Assembly: GCA_026162565.1 (NCBI GenBank)
Contig: JAOEIQ010000004.1
Span: forward strand, 1 to 64,000
From: Flavobacteriaceae bacterium NBU2973
GTDB taxonomy: Bacteria; Bacteroidota; Bacteroidia; Flavobacteriales; Flavobacteriaceae
Length of the DNA: 64,000 nucleotides
Direction of reading: 5' to 3'
Position 1 is the stretch's first letter. The number at the start of each line of letters is the position of its first letter. Below the pieces are notes generated by a model. The model did not search any database and was not told the origin of the DNA. It saw nothing but the letters and a program-made list of their open reading frames with translations. Positions 27,600 to 37,700 of the stretch are shown here, piece after piece. The position numbers and the translations under genes were made by a program.

Positions 27600-29123
27600 A
27601 TGAGTAAACGAGACGAATTTTTCAAACACATTGAAGAAGGCTACACATTTAAAGGTGATTATTTAACATTAGGTTCTGCGATTTTAGATGAAGAAACTGT
27701 TACAAATGCTTTTGTAAAAGTCCCGCTAAAAACTATGAATAGACATGGTTTAATTGCTGGAGCAACAGGAACTGGTAAAACCAAAACTTTACAGGTATTA
27801 GCCGAAAATCTATCTGAAAAAGGAATCCCAGTTCTACTTATGGACATTAAAGGAGATTTAAGTGGAATTGCACAACCGAGTCCTGGTCATCCAAAAATTG
27901 ATGAACGCCATGAAAAAATAGGCTTGCCATTTGAGGCAAAATCATTTCCTGTTGAAGTGATGTCGCTTTCAGAACAAGATGGTGTTAGGCTTCGTGCGAC
28001 TGTTAGTGAATTTGGTCCTGTTTTAATTTCAAGAATTTTAGATGTAACTGAAACTCAAGCTGGAATTATTGCTGTAATATTTAAGTATTGCGACGATAAT
28101 AAATTACCACTTTTGGATCTTAAAGATTTTAAAAAGATTTTACAATACGCTACAACTGAAGGTAAGAAAGAATTTGAAGAAGCCTACGGAAGAATTTCTA
28201 CAGCTTCAACTGGAGCCATACTGCGAAAAATTGTAGAAATAGAACAACAAGGTGGCGATTTGTTTTTTGGAGAAACCAGTTTTGAAGTTGAAGACTTATT
28301 AAGAACAACAAGAGATGGACGAGGTTATATCAATATTATTCGCTTGACAGATATTCAAGATAGACCAAAGTTGTTTTCAACATTCATGTTAAGCTTATTG
28401 GCAGAAATCTATGAAACTTTTCCAGAACAAGGCGATAGTGGTCAACCAGAACTCATCATGTTTATTGATGAGGCACATTTGATTTTTAATGAAGCATCTA
28501 AAGCCTTGCTTAATCAAATTGAAAGTATTGTTAAACTAATTCGTAGTAAAGGTGTAGGCTTATATTTTGTAACCCAAAACCCAACAGATGTTCCTGAAGC
28601 GGTATTAAGCCAGTTAGGCTTAAAAATTCAGCATGCATTAAGAGCCTTTACTGCAAAAGATAGAAAAGCAATTAAACTAACAGCACAAAACTATCCTGAT
28701 ACAGATTATTACGATACAACTGAAGTGTTAACTTCTCTAGGAATTGGGGAAGCACTAGTATCTGCTTTAGATGAAAAAGGAAGACCAACGCCATTGGCTG
28801 CAACTATGATGCGTGCTCCAATGAGTCGCATGGATGTTTTAACAGATTCTGAATTAAGTAACCTATTGGGAGATTCTAAACTCATAATAAAATATAACAA
28901 AGAGGTTGATCGCGAAAGCGCCTATGAAATTTTAAATGAAAAAATTAAAAATGCAGAAGCGCTTAAAGCGAAAGAAGAACAAAGAATAGCTAAAGAAGAA
29001 GCAGCTAAAAAAAGTTCCAGATCTTCCAGTAGAAGAAAGAGTACACGTATGAATCCTGTTGTAAAGGTTTTAACAAGTGCTACATTTATTCGTGCTGTTT
29101 TTGGGATATTAAAAAAATTATAA
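27600..29123 (+). CDS. HerA-like helicase/ATPase (DUF853 family)
   Basis: 507 residues, cytoplasmic. Walker A GATGTGKTKTLQVLAENL (about 55-72), LLMDIKGDLSGIAQPS, and Walker B with Glu in ELIMFIDEAHLIFNEASKALL. RSKGVGLYFVTQNPTDVPEAV is the sensor region typical of the family. The C-terminus is Lys/Arg/Ser-rich (SRSSSRRKSTRMN) and may bind nucleic acid. DUF853 proteins resemble HerA/FtsK-type hexameric ATPases; the cellular role is not established. First of a plus-strand run with short gaps. Confidence 0.93.
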   Translation: MSKRDEFFKHIEEGYTFKGDYLTLGSAILDEETVTNAFVKVPLKTMNRHGLIAGATGTGKTKTLQVLAENLSEKGIPVLLMDIKGDLSGIAQPSPGHPKIDERHEKIGLPFEAKSFPVEVMSLSEQDGVRLRATVSEFGPVLISRILDVTETQAGIIAVIFKYCDDNKLPLLDLKDFKKILQYATTEGKKEFEEAYGRISTASTGAILRKIVEIEQQGGDLFFGETSFEVEDLLRTTRDGRGYINIIRLTDIQDRPKLFSTFMLSLLAEIYETFPEQGDSGQPELIMFIDEAHLIFNEASKALLNQIESIVKLIRSKGVGLYFVTQNPTDVPEAVLSQLGLKIQHALRAFTAKDRKAIKLTAQNYPDTDYYDTTEVLTSLGIGEALVSALDEKGRPTPLAATMMRAPMSRMDVLTDSELSNLLGDSKLIIKYNKEVDRESAYEILNEKIKNAEALKAKEEQRIAKEEAAKKSSRSSSRRKSTRMNPVVKVLTSATFIRAVFGILKKL

Positions 29124-29140
29124 TTAAAACTACATTCAAT

Positions 29141-29692
29141 TTGAAACAGTTACTTGCCCTAATAATTATTGGCTTTATATTTCAATCTTGTAAAAAAGAG
29201 CAAGATCCTTTTTTAATTTCTAAACAGAATATTGGCTTACTTACAGATTCTACTCAAGTGCAAAGTTTAGAGACAATTTATGCAAACGATTCAATTGTTA
29301 AACGAGTTGGAGGAGATGAATTTACAGGAGCTAGAAATGATATAGAAATATACTCTAAAAATGGTGTACAACTTCTTGCATTAACGCCATCTGAAGCGTT
29401 AGATTCTACTGCTACAATTACTACTATAAAAATTTTAGATAGTCGATTTAAAACAGATAAAAAATTGACAATAAATAGTACGTTTAAAGACATTAAAAAC
29501 AACTACACTATTTCCAGTATACAAAACACTATTAGTAATGCTGTTGTTTTTGTAGACGATATAAATGCATTTTTTACCATTGATAAAAAGTTTCTACCAG
29601 GTGAGTTACGATTTAATACAACTTCTAAAATTGAAGCTATTAATATTCCTAATGATGCAACTATTAAGCATTTCATGATTGGTTGGAATTAA
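29141..29692 (+). CDS. Hypothetical lipoprotein
   Basis: 183 residues read from TTG at 29141, because no ATG precedes the lipoprotein signal (LLALIIIGFIFQSCKKEQ; Cys about residue 16). The mature part contains YANDSIVKRVGGDEF, IEIYSKNGVQLLALTP and IKILDSRFKTDKKLTI, consistent with a small beta-rich domain. No family recognised. Starts 17 nt after the HerA-like gene and ends 10 nt before the YitT gene, so part of that operon. Confidence 0.82.
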   Translation: MKQLLALIIIGFIFQSCKKEQDPFLISKQNIGLLTDSTQVQSLETIYANDSIVKRVGGDEFTGARNDIEIYSKNGVQLLALTPSEALDSTATITTIKILDSRFKTDKKLTINSTFKDIKNNYTISSIQNTISNAVVFVDDINAFFTIDKKFLPGELRFNTTSKIEAINIPNDATIKHFMIGWN

Positions 29693-29702
29693 ATTATAAA
29701 GT

Positions 29703-30674
29703 ATGAATCCTTTAATCGGTAAATTATTAGTAGACATGGCAAGACGGAGGCTTAAAGCTAATAAAGCTCCTCTTCCAATTACTGATAAACAAATAAAACC
29801 AGTAGTAAAAAATATTAAAGTTGAGTTATCTCATGCCATTAAAGAATATATTTTTATTACTATTGGTGTGTTTTCTGCTGGATTTGGCTTAAAAGGTTTT
29901 TTACTACCTAATAGCTTTATAGATGGTGGAGCGACTGGTATTTCGCTTCTACTTCAGAATATTACACCACTATCACTCGGAATTTTACTTTTAATAGTAA
30001 ATGCCCCTTTTTTAGTTTTAGCGTCAAAAACTATAGGCAGGAAATTTGCCTTAAGAAGTGTAATTGCTATTTCATTTTTAGCCATTGTTGTTCATACAAT
30101 AGAGTATCCTATCATTACAGAAGACAAACTTCTTATTGCAGTTTTTGGTGGTTTTTTTCTAGGATTAGGAATAGGTATGGCAATGCGTGGTGGCAGTGTA
30201 ATTGATGGAACAGAAGTATTAGCAATTTTTTTAAGTAGAAAATTATCTATAACTGTTGGAGATGTTTTACTATTAATTAACATTATTATTTTCTCTTTCG
30301 GTGCCTATGTATTGTCAATAGAAACAGCATTATATGCGATTTTAACATATTTATCTGCTGCCAAAACAGTAGACTTTATAGTTGATGGTGTTGAAGAATA
30401 TGTAGGAGTAACTATCATTTCAAAAAAACATGAAGAACTACGTATTATGGTAATTGAAAAATTACAGCGAGCTTGTACTATTTATGCTGGTAAAGGAGGC
30501 TATGGCAAAAATGGTATCAGTTATGATAAAAATATAATTTATACTGTAATTACCAGGCTTGAATTGGCTAAACTCTACACAGAAATTGATAAAATAGATA
30601 CAGATGCTTTTATTGTCATTGGTATGGTTAAAGATTTAAAAGGAGGTATGATAAAAAAGAAGCCTTTAAAATAA
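29703..30674 (+). CDS. YitT family membrane protein (DUF161 plus DUF2179)
   Basis: 323 residues. After a soluble N-terminus of about 45 residues come five or six membrane segments with the YitT/DUF161 motifs GLKGFLLPNSFIDGGATGIS, GFFLGLGIGMAMRGGSVIDG and FLSRKLSITVGDVLLLINI. The C-terminal domain (about 235-320) is DUF2179-like (ITRLELAKLYTEIDKIDTDA). Transported substrate unknown. In an operon with the flanking genes. Confidence 0.93.
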   Translation: MNPLIGKLLVDMARRRLKANKAPLPITDKQIKPVVKNIKVELSHAIKEYIFITIGVFSAGFGLKGFLLPNSFIDGGATGISLLLQNITPLSLGILLLIVNAPFLVLASKTIGRKFALRSVIAISFLAIVVHTIEYPIITEDKLLIAVFGGFFLGLGIGMAMRGGSVIDGTEVLAIFLSRKLSITVGDVLLLINIIIFSFGAYVLSIETALYAILTYLSAAKTVDFIVDGVEEYVGVTIISKKHEELRIMVIEKLQRACTIYAGKGGYGKNGISYDKNIIYTVITRLELAKLYTEIDKIDTDAFIVIGMVKDLKGGMIKKKPLK

Positions 30675-30686
30675 TTGTAAAAAAAT

Positions 30687-31058
30687 ATGAAAGAGAAGAA
30701 ATATACTATACAGAAGTCACCTTTTATAGTTCCTACAACTGATGGTAAGTTAATTGAAGAACATTTCGGTTTAGCTAGTGATAAAAATTCTGAAATTAGT
30801 ATAGCTCATATGGTTGCTCCTCCAAAATGGAATGAACCTTTTCAAACTCCTGAATTTGATGAATACACCTATGTAATTAAAGGCAGAAAACAATTCATTA
30901 TCGATAATGATATTGTAACCTTAGAAGCAGGACAATCTATTAAAATTAAAAAAAATGTAAGGGTTCAATACTCTAATCCCTTTACTGAACCATGTGAGTA
31001 TATAGCAATTTGTTTACCAGCTTTTTCTATTAATTCTGTAAACAGAGAAGATTCGTGA
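30687..31058 (+). CDS. Small cupin-domain protein
   Basis: 123 residues, single cupin barrel: IAHMVAPPKWNEPFQTPEFD and EYTYVIKGRKQFIIDNDIVTLEAGQSI resemble the two cupin motifs, although the classic first-motif His pair is largely replaced, so metal binding is uncertain. No signal peptide, so cytoplasmic. Its TGA overlaps the GTG start of the next gene (GTGA), linking it to the alpha/beta hydrolase. Could be a sugar- or small-molecule-binding or isomerase cupin; substrate unknown. Confidence 0.85.
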   Translation: MKEKKYTIQKSPFIVPTTDGKLIEEHFGLASDKNSEISIAHMVAPPKWNEPFQTPEFDEYTYVIKGRKQFIIDNDIVTLEAGQSIKIKKNVRVQYSNPFTEPCEYIAICLPAFSINSVNREDS

Positions 31059-31876
31059 ACATTGTAAAAACTATTGGAGCTATACTAAACCTAATAAGTT
31101 ATATCTCACCTTCCTATGCTGCAAAAAAAGCACTAAATCTTTTTGCTACTCCAAGAAAAGGACGTGTAACAGATGCTGAAATCCCTTTTTTAGACACAGC
31201 CTTTAAAAAAGAAGTTACTTATCAAGATTTAGAAATAATGACCTACCGCTGGCCAGGTAAAAACAAAACCGTTTTATTAGCTCATGGTTGGGAAAGTAAT
31301 TCGTCTCGATGGTCTTTTTTAGTAAAACAACTTAAACCGTTTGATTATAATATTGTAGCTATTGATGCACCAGCTCATGGCAATTCATGTGGCAATCAGT
31401 TTAATGCTATTCTATATTCAGAATGTATAAATGTTGTAGTAAACACCTTTAAACCTAAAATTATTATTGGACATTCGGTTGGCGGAATGGCTTCTGTATT
31501 TTTTCAAAACAAATACCAATTTACAGGTTTAGAAAAATTAATTCTACTAGGCGCACCAGCTCATTTTGAAGGTGTTTTTAAACGTTATGCAGATATGCTA
31601 GGATACAATAGCAAGATAAGAGAAGGTCTTGATAAATTAGTGCTAAAACGTTTTAATCAACTCCCAAGTTATTTTTCAGCTGCTAGATTCTCTGAAACAA
31701 TTTCTACCAAAGGTTTAATTATTCATGATAAGCATGATAAAATAATTCCTTTTGAAGATGCTCTTCTCTACCAAAAGCATTACGCTAACGCTGAACTTAT
31801 TGAAACCAAAGGTTTGGGTCATGGTCTAAAGGGTGAAAAAATCACCAAAATAATTATTCAATTCATCAACTCTTAA
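31055..31876 (+). CDS. Alpha/beta hydrolase
   Basis: 273 residues from a GTG start overlapping the cupin stop. Fold markers: VLLAHGWESNSSRW (oxyanion region, about 70-83), IVAIDAPAHGNS, the nucleophile elbow IIGHSVGGMASV (Ser about 142), and late acid and His candidates in LIIHDKHDKIIPFED and TKGLGHG. No signal peptide. Typical of serine hydrolases of the esterase/lipase class, substrate unknown. 21 nt separate it from rluF, which has its own promoter. Confidence 0.92.
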   Translation: MNIVKTIGAILNLISYISPSYAAKKALNLFATPRKGRVTDAEIPFLDTAFKKEVTYQDLEIMTYRWPGKNKTVLLAHGWESNSSRWSFLVKQLKPFDYNIVAIDAPAHGNSCGNQFNAILYSECINVVVNTFKPKIIIGHSVGGMASVFFQNKYQFTGLEKLILLGAPAHFEGVFKRYADMLGYNSKIREGLDKLVLKRFNQLPSYFSAARFSETISTKGLIIHDKHDKIIPFEDALLYQKHYANAELIETKGLGHGLKGEKITKIIIQFINS

Positions 31877-31885
31877 AGTTTATAG

Positions 31886-31893
31886 TATTTTTG
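31886..31893 (+). promoter_or_regulatory. rluF promoter -7 element TATTTTTG (leaderless arrangement)
   Basis: TAnnTTTG match whose last base is 5 nt before the A of the ATG at 31898, the same geometry as at 13080 and close to that at 26973. Confidence 0.55.
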
Positions 31894-31897
31894 CAGT

Positions 31898-32638
31898 ATG
31901 TCAGAAAATTTAACACGACTTAATAAGTATTTAAGTGAAGTTGGTTACTGTTCTCGTAGAGCTGCCGATAAACTCATTGATGAAGGACGCGTTACCATTA
32001 ATGGAAAAATTCCTGAAATGGGCACAAAAGTAAGTCCAGATGATGAAGTACATGTTGACGGACAGTTAATCACTAACTCCAAAAAATCTTTTACTTATTT
32101 AGCTTTTAACAAACCTGTTGGAATCGTCTGCACTACTGATACTCGAGTTGAAAAAGACAATATTATTGATTATATTAATTATCATAAACGTATTTTCCCA
32201 ATTGGTAGATTAGACAAAGCTAGTGAGGGTTTAATTTTATTAACTGATGATGGTGATATCGTAAATAAGATTTTACGCGCAAGCAACAACCACGAAAAAG
32301 AGTACATTGTTACTGTGGACAAACCTATTTCACAAACGTTTATAGAACGCATGCGTAATGGCATACCAATTTTAGATACTGTTACTAAAAAGTGTAAAGT
32401 TAAGAGACTTGATAGATTTACTTTTAATATTATACTCACTCAAGGTTTAAACAGACAAATTAGACGTATGTGTGAGTATTTAAATTATGACGTGCAAACT
32501 CTAAAAAGGGTTCGTATTATGAATATAAAATTAGATACTCCTATTGGTGAATATCGTGAACTCTCAAAAACCGAGTTTGATGAATTAAATTCGTTATTAA
32601 TCAACTCTACTAAAGAATTTAAAGCCAAACAAAAATAA
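31898..32638 (+). CDS. rluF: 23S rRNA pseudouridine synthase, RluF type
   Basis: 246 residues. N-terminal S4 RNA-binding domain (RLNKYLSEVGYCSRRAADKL, about 6-25), then the RluB/E/F catalytic domain with the active-site Asp in FPIGRLDKASEGLILLTDDG, KEYIVTVDKPI, TVTKKCKVKRL and QGLNRQIRRMCEYL. NKILRASNNHEKEY and PILDTVTKKCKV are closer to RluF (U2604) than to RluB. Basic C-terminus. Likely modifies 23S rRNA in the cytoplasm. Confidence 0.93.
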   Translation: MSENLTRLNKYLSEVGYCSRRAADKLIDEGRVTINGKIPEMGTKVSPDDEVHVDGQLITNSKKSFTYLAFNKPVGIVCTTDTRVEKDNIIDYINYHKRIFPIGRLDKASEGLILLTDDGDIVNKILRASNNHEKEYIVTVDKPISQTFIERMRNGIPILDTVTKKCKVKRLDRFTFNIILTQGLNRQIRRMCEYLNYDVQTLKRVRIMNIKLDTPIGEYRELSKTEFDELNSLLINSTKEFKAKQK

Positions 32639-32649
32639 ACACAGCTAAC

Positions 32650-33522
32650 TTGTTTTCAGTTTTTAAAAACATATCAAGCAAAAAGAAAAGTATACTTTTA
32701 ATTGCTTTAATATTAGTTATCGCAATAGCATTCGAAACGTTTCAGCAGTTGTACTATATAAATCGTTATAACATAGCCCAAAATGTGTCCTTCTTCGATT
32801 TATTAAAAACACAATCTCAAAGCTGGATTATTTGGGTGCTTGTATCTATTCCATTAATGAGTATTGCTAAATTAAATTCCAAAAAAGATAGCCTCTCTAT
32901 TTCTAACTACTTAAAGTCTTTCTTATCCATTTTAGGGCTTGTGTTTTTAAGTATTTTATTGATATCTATTACACAATTATTACGAACAGAAGCAACATTT
33001 TCATTTAAGTATTTGATTAGTGAATACATACCATTTTTCACCTTTCAAAAAGCGTTAATATTTACTTTAGGATATATAGCCATTACTATTATCCTACATT
33101 ATTATTTTGCAAACGAGCAATTATTAGTTAAAGTAGAAGAGCTTATTAAAGTAAAAAATACACATACAGATTTATATAACAAACTACGTAAAGATATTGA
33201 TGATAAGGCTTCTATTTTAAATATTAAAATTGGCAACAAACGTAAAATAATTGCAGTTGAGCATATTTACTGGATTGAAGCTGATGATTACTGTGTAAAG
33301 GTTCATACAGAAAATGATGATTATACAATGCGTAGTTCTTTAAAAGCTTTGGAAGAAAAACTAGGCTCAAATTTTTTAAGAATTCACAGAAAGGCAATTG
33401 CTAACATGAACAAGGTTACGGAGTATAATTTATCTAATACTCCAACACTTACTTTAGAAAACCGAGTTAAAGTTCCTATATCTAAAAGCAACTTAAAAGC
33501 AGTTAGAGGATTTATATCTTAA
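32650..33522 (+). CDS. Membrane-bound LytTR-type transcriptional regulator
   Basis: 290 residues from a TTG at 32650; the next in-frame Met is about 70 residues in, past the first membrane segment, so TTG is preferred. Four membrane helices (about 13-30, 58-75, 88-110, 128-148), a helical linker (LLVKVEELIKVKNTHTD), then a LytTR DNA-binding domain (about 190-288): HIYWIEADDYCVKVHT, MRSSLKALEEKLG, FLRIHRKAIANM. No response-regulator receiver domain, so signal input is probably through the membrane part. Starts 11 nt after rluF. Confidence 0.9.
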   Translation: MFSVFKNISSKKKSILLIALILVIAIAFETFQQLYYINRYNIAQNVSFFDLLKTQSQSWIIWVLVSIPLMSIAKLNSKKDSLSISNYLKSFLSILGLVFLSILLISITQLLRTEATFSFKYLISEYIPFFTFQKALIFTLGYIAITIILHYYFANEQLLVKVEELIKVKNTHTDLYNKLRKDIDDKASILNIKIGNKRKIIAVEHIYWIEADDYCVKVHTENDDYTMRSSLKALEEKLGSNFLRIHRKAIANMNKVTEYNLSNTPTLTLENRVKVPISKSNLKAVRGFIS

Positions 33523-33624
33523 TTTTTTAACCAAGCTTACTGCAAATAGTTAGCTATTCTCTGCATTTTAGCTAAACCATTTTATTTTTTTTGTTGATTT
33601 GGTAAAACAATAAAAAAGCAAGCC

Positions 33625-34191
33625 ATGAAAAGACTACTATTACTATCACTAGCCATCTTATTTACTGCAACAACTTATGCACAATATGATTATGAAGCCT
33701 CAATAGATTTTCCATTTGGAAAACCCAATCCTGAAGCTCCTGAACAAATAAAAGATTTTGAAGCTATGATTGGTGAGTGTCATTGTAAATCGACAACTAG
33801 AAATCAAGATGGAACTTGGTCTGAAGCCGAAGATATAATTTGGAGATGGAAATATATAATGAATGGTATGGCTATTCAAGATGAAACGCTAAAAGCAGAT
33901 AAATCCCATTCTGGAAGTATCAGACAATTTATAGCAGATAGTAGCAAATGGTATGTGCACTGGTACTCATCTAAAACCCCAACAACTGTTTTGCCAACTT
34001 GGGAAGGTAAAAAAACAGATAACGGTACTATTGTTTTGTACAAAGATCAAAAAGCACCAAACGGGATGGAAGGTTTTTTTAGACTTACTTTTTATGATAT
34101 TAGGAAATCTGGTTATAAATGGATTGGAGAATGGGTTGATAAATCTGAAACAGTAGTTTTTCCAACGTGGAAAATAGATTGTAAAAAATAA
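33625..34191 (+). CDS. Secreted protein of unknown function
   Basis: 188 residues with signal peptide (LLLSLAILFTATTYAQ). The mature part is rich in Trp and Asp: FEAMIGECHCKSTTRNQDG, WRWKYIMNGMAIQDET, WYVHWYSSKTPTTVLPTWEG and KWIGEWVDKSETVVFPTW. The pattern resembles lipocalin or DUF1579-like beta barrels that begin with a MIGxW-type motif, but I cannot assign a family firmly. Located 102 nt after the LytTR regulator with no visible terminator between, so possibly its target or partner. Confidence 0.82.
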   Translation: MKRLLLLSLAILFTATTYAQYDYEASIDFPFGKPNPEAPEQIKDFEAMIGECHCKSTTRNQDGTWSEAEDIIWRWKYIMNGMAIQDETLKADKSHSGSIRQFIADSSKWYVHWYSSKTPTTVLPTWEGKKTDNGTIVLYKDQKAPNGMEGFFRLTFYDIRKSGYKWIGEWVDKSETVVFPTWKIDCKK

Positions 34192-34230
34192 AAGAATTTA
34201 GTTGTAGATTTATGGTTTAAAAATAAACCT

Positions 34231-34656
34231 ATGTCACAATTATCTCCTTTTCATTTAGCAATTCCAGTACATAACCTTGAAACATGTAGAACTTTTTATC
34301 GTGATATATTAGGTTGCATAGAAGGCAGAAGCAGCGATCATTGGGTGGATTTCAATTTTTTTGGTCATCAACTCGTTATTCACTACAAACCAAAATCTGA
34401 AGACGAATTATTACACATAAATAAAGTAGATGGGAAGGATGTACCTGTTCCGCATTTTGGAGTTGTTTTACCATGGGGTATTTTTGAGAGTTTTTCTAAA
34501 ACACTAAAATCTAAAAATATTCATTTTATAATTGAACCCTATATAAGATTTGAAGGTCTTGTAGGTGAACAAGCAACTATGTTTTTTAAAGATCCTTCTG
34601 GAAATGCTTTAGAGTTTAAAGCATTTAAAAATATCAATCAATTATTCGCTAAATAA
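34231..34656 (+). CDS. VOC (glyoxalase/dioxygenase) superfamily protein
   Basis: 141 residues, one VOC domain made of two beta-alpha-beta-beta-beta modules: [52 protein letters not shown] and [17 protein letters not shown]. Metal-ligand candidates are His (FHLAI), His (PHFGV) and Glu (LEFKAF). The substrate cannot be told from sequence; relatives include dioxygenases and resistance proteins. Ends at a strong convergent terminator. Confidence 0.92.
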   Translation: MSQLSPFHLAIPVHNLETCRTFYRDILGCIEGRSSDHWVDFNFFGHQLVIHYKPKSEDELLHINKVDGKDVPVPHFGVVLPWGIFESFSKTLKSKNIHFIIEPYIRFEGLVGEQATMFFKDPSGNALEFKAFKNINQLFAK

Positions 34657-34692
34657 AAAAAGCGTCTTTAGTAAAATACTAAAAACGCTTTT
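34656..34692. terminator. Bidirectional terminator
   Basis: AAAAAGCGT and ACGCTTTTT arms with an inner TAGT/ACTA pairing, between the VOC gene stop (34656) and the convergent T9SS cargo gene stop (34714). Confidence 0.85.
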
Positions 34693-34713
34693 TGGTTGGC
34701 TACTAGATCAAGT

Positions 34714-37700
34714 TTATCTGTTTAGTATAACTCTTTTAATTTCCGTACCTGAATCAGTAATAATTTTAACATAGTACATTTGATTAGGTAGTCCACTAAA
34801 ATCAAACTCTAAATTTGATATACCTCTTCTAGACTTATCATATTGTTTAGTTCTAATTACTTTACCTAGCTGATTAGACACTTCAATTTTAACATCTGAA
34901 GTAACAGTATTGTCAAATTTAATAGTCATTTTATTCTTTATAGGGTTTGGATATACAGTAGACCTGTTTCTTGGCCTATTTGTAGTGATATTAACATTTA
35001 AAATTGTGATATTTGGATCTATATCATTCGGTCTATTACAATTAGAAGTGATTTGAGATGAATTTTCGGCAATGTTTCCAAACTCATCGATTACTGATAC
35101 TGTAAATGTAGCTTGACCTCTTCCAGGTTTAAAAGAAACAATATCTTCATTAGAACTTCCTATAATTTCCCATCCATCAGATTCGGAATCTAGATTCCAA
35201 GAAAAAGAAACTATATCACCACTTGTGCCAGTTGTTGCACAATACATATACGTATCATTTGTAGCTCTACATCTTAAATCTTCAGGAACAAAATCATATA
35301 ATATATCTACAAGCATTTCAGGTTCTGATATTGTTACTAATACTTGCTTGATACATGGATTAACAACTCTATTTTGATCTGCATTTCCTTTAGACCTATT
35401 ATTTAAAGTTTCAGAAGATTCATTATTTAGTACTGTAGCTGTAACTATATACTGTCCTGCTGCGAAAAATTCTTGCATACTTAAATCAGGACCTAAAGGG
35501 TCATCAATAGATTGAATAGTGTAAGTAGCACCTTCGCTTAAATTAGTAACTGTAATTGTTCCATCATCTAATCCTAATGCAGTAACATCAGTAGATGTTA
35601 CATCAAAATCTACAAATTCTGGCTCAATGATTTCTATTACTTCAGAAATAAGACAATCTGAATTATCATTACCTTCATAGAATGCAGTAATAGTATACTC
35701 ACCAGGTTCATATAATGCATTTTCATCGTAAGGTAAGCCATTTACTGTAATCGTTGCTCCTGGTGATGCGATGGCTGTAATTGTTCCGTCATTTTCACCA
35801 AAACAGGTTACATCTGTATAAGACACCTCTAACTCTATACATATACAATCTGGTGCTTGAACTTCAATTGAGCTCTCACAATCAAATTGATTAGTTACTG
35901 TAATAGTAGCATTTGTTCCATTTGGAATATCTGAAATCAACCACACATTACCTCCTTGATCCGTTGTTGTGTAAGCACTAGAAACTGTACCTTCATTAAC
36001 CGTTACTTCTACCGAATAAAATCCGAATTCAGAAGGATCATTACAAACAGGGTCTGCTGCTTCAATAGTTGGTAATTCACTTACAGTAATATCTACAGTC
36101 GCACTATTTTCACATCCAAGATCATCTATATAAGTGTATGTTATAGTTTGTGAACCAACTCCTGGATCAAATAATCCATTTTCATCAACTCCTATTCCAC
36201 TCCATGTACCAAAATCTGGCGAACCAACTAATTGATAAGCATCGTCATTAATACACAAAACATCTACTTCTTCAATACTAACGTCTGGTAATGGCTCTAC
36301 ACTAATCGTTATTTCAGCAGAATTAGAACATCCTGTTCCTTCAGAAGCACAAGTATTCACGCTGTTAAAGTAAGTACCAACAGGTATAGGATTACTAGCT
36401 TGAGCGTTTGTACCTGTTTCTCCATCTAAACCTCCTAATCCAAGTATAGTCCAATTTCCTGAAACAAAAGTTTCTCCATCAGGTCCAGTACTTGCATTTC
36501 TGTAAGCCCAACTATCTGTATAATCCCAAACTTCTCCGTCTCCGTTTACATTTGGATCACCATAGGTATCAATCACTACTCCATTTTTAAATAATTCAAT
36601 AGCATCATCACCATTAATTCCCATAGCGCCAGTAGTATAATCTGGGTCAAAACCGAACCATGAATTAAAACCAGTACTTTCTGAAGCCACATAAATAAAG
36701 CTTCCAGCAGTAGCAGAAACTTCAGGGAAGGTAAATTCCTGTCCGTCAGTACCACCACCATTATTTGCAGAGCCTAATCCATAAATACTTAAATTAGCTA
36801 TATCATGTAAAACATATAACTCCACTCCTTTTGGAAGTCCTCCAGATAAATCACCATCAAATACGGCAGTTAATACTAAACTATTGCAATCTTGCTCACC
36901 TCCACCATTATCTGTGTATGAGTAAGTGATAACTGTATCTCCTGCTCCTGCAACAGAAGGGTCGAATAATCCATTTTCATCAACTCCTGTTCCACTCCAA
37001 GTTCCTCCTGCTGGTGAACCAACTAATTGTACTGCATCTGCATCTATACATAAAGGGTCTATAGTATCGATAAATACTTCGGGAAGTGGGTTTACTACTA
37101 TTGAAATTGTAGCACTTTCTTCACAACCATTTCCATCTTCATTAACAAATGTATACGTAACGGTAAATGTTCCTGAACCATTAGCTGGATTAAACACTCC
37201 TTCAGGGCTAACATCTCCGCTCCAAACACCTCCAAGAGGTGATCCTTGTAATTGTACCGAATCATCATCAATACAGAATGGGCCTACTTCATCCAAAGAC
37301 ACTTCAGGCTTATTAATGTCCTCTGTGACCTCTGCACTATCTGTTGCAAAACATCCATTGTCTAAATCCGTAACTGTTAAGGTATAAGTTCCTACTGCAC
37401 TTACTGTAATATCTTCTGTGTCTGCTGTAAAACCTCCTGGACCACTCCATGAATACGATAAATTAGCATCTGGATTTGTTGAACTGCCTGATCCATCTAA
37501 AGTAACTTCTAATATTGTACATGTTAGCTCAGCATCTGCTCCTGCATCTGCCGTTGGTGCATTCTCATCTGCACTAACCTCTGCACTATCTGTTGCAAAA
37601 CATCCATTGTCTAAATCCGTAACTGTTAAGGTATAAGTTCCTACTGCACTTACTGTAATATCTTCTGTGTCTGCTGTAAAACCTCCTGGACCACTCCATG

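Noticed and set aside
36926-37636. Two plus-strand ORFs opposite the T9SS protein
   Set aside because: They mirror the tandem PKD repeats (same repeated C-terminal ending) and are reverse-frame artefacts.
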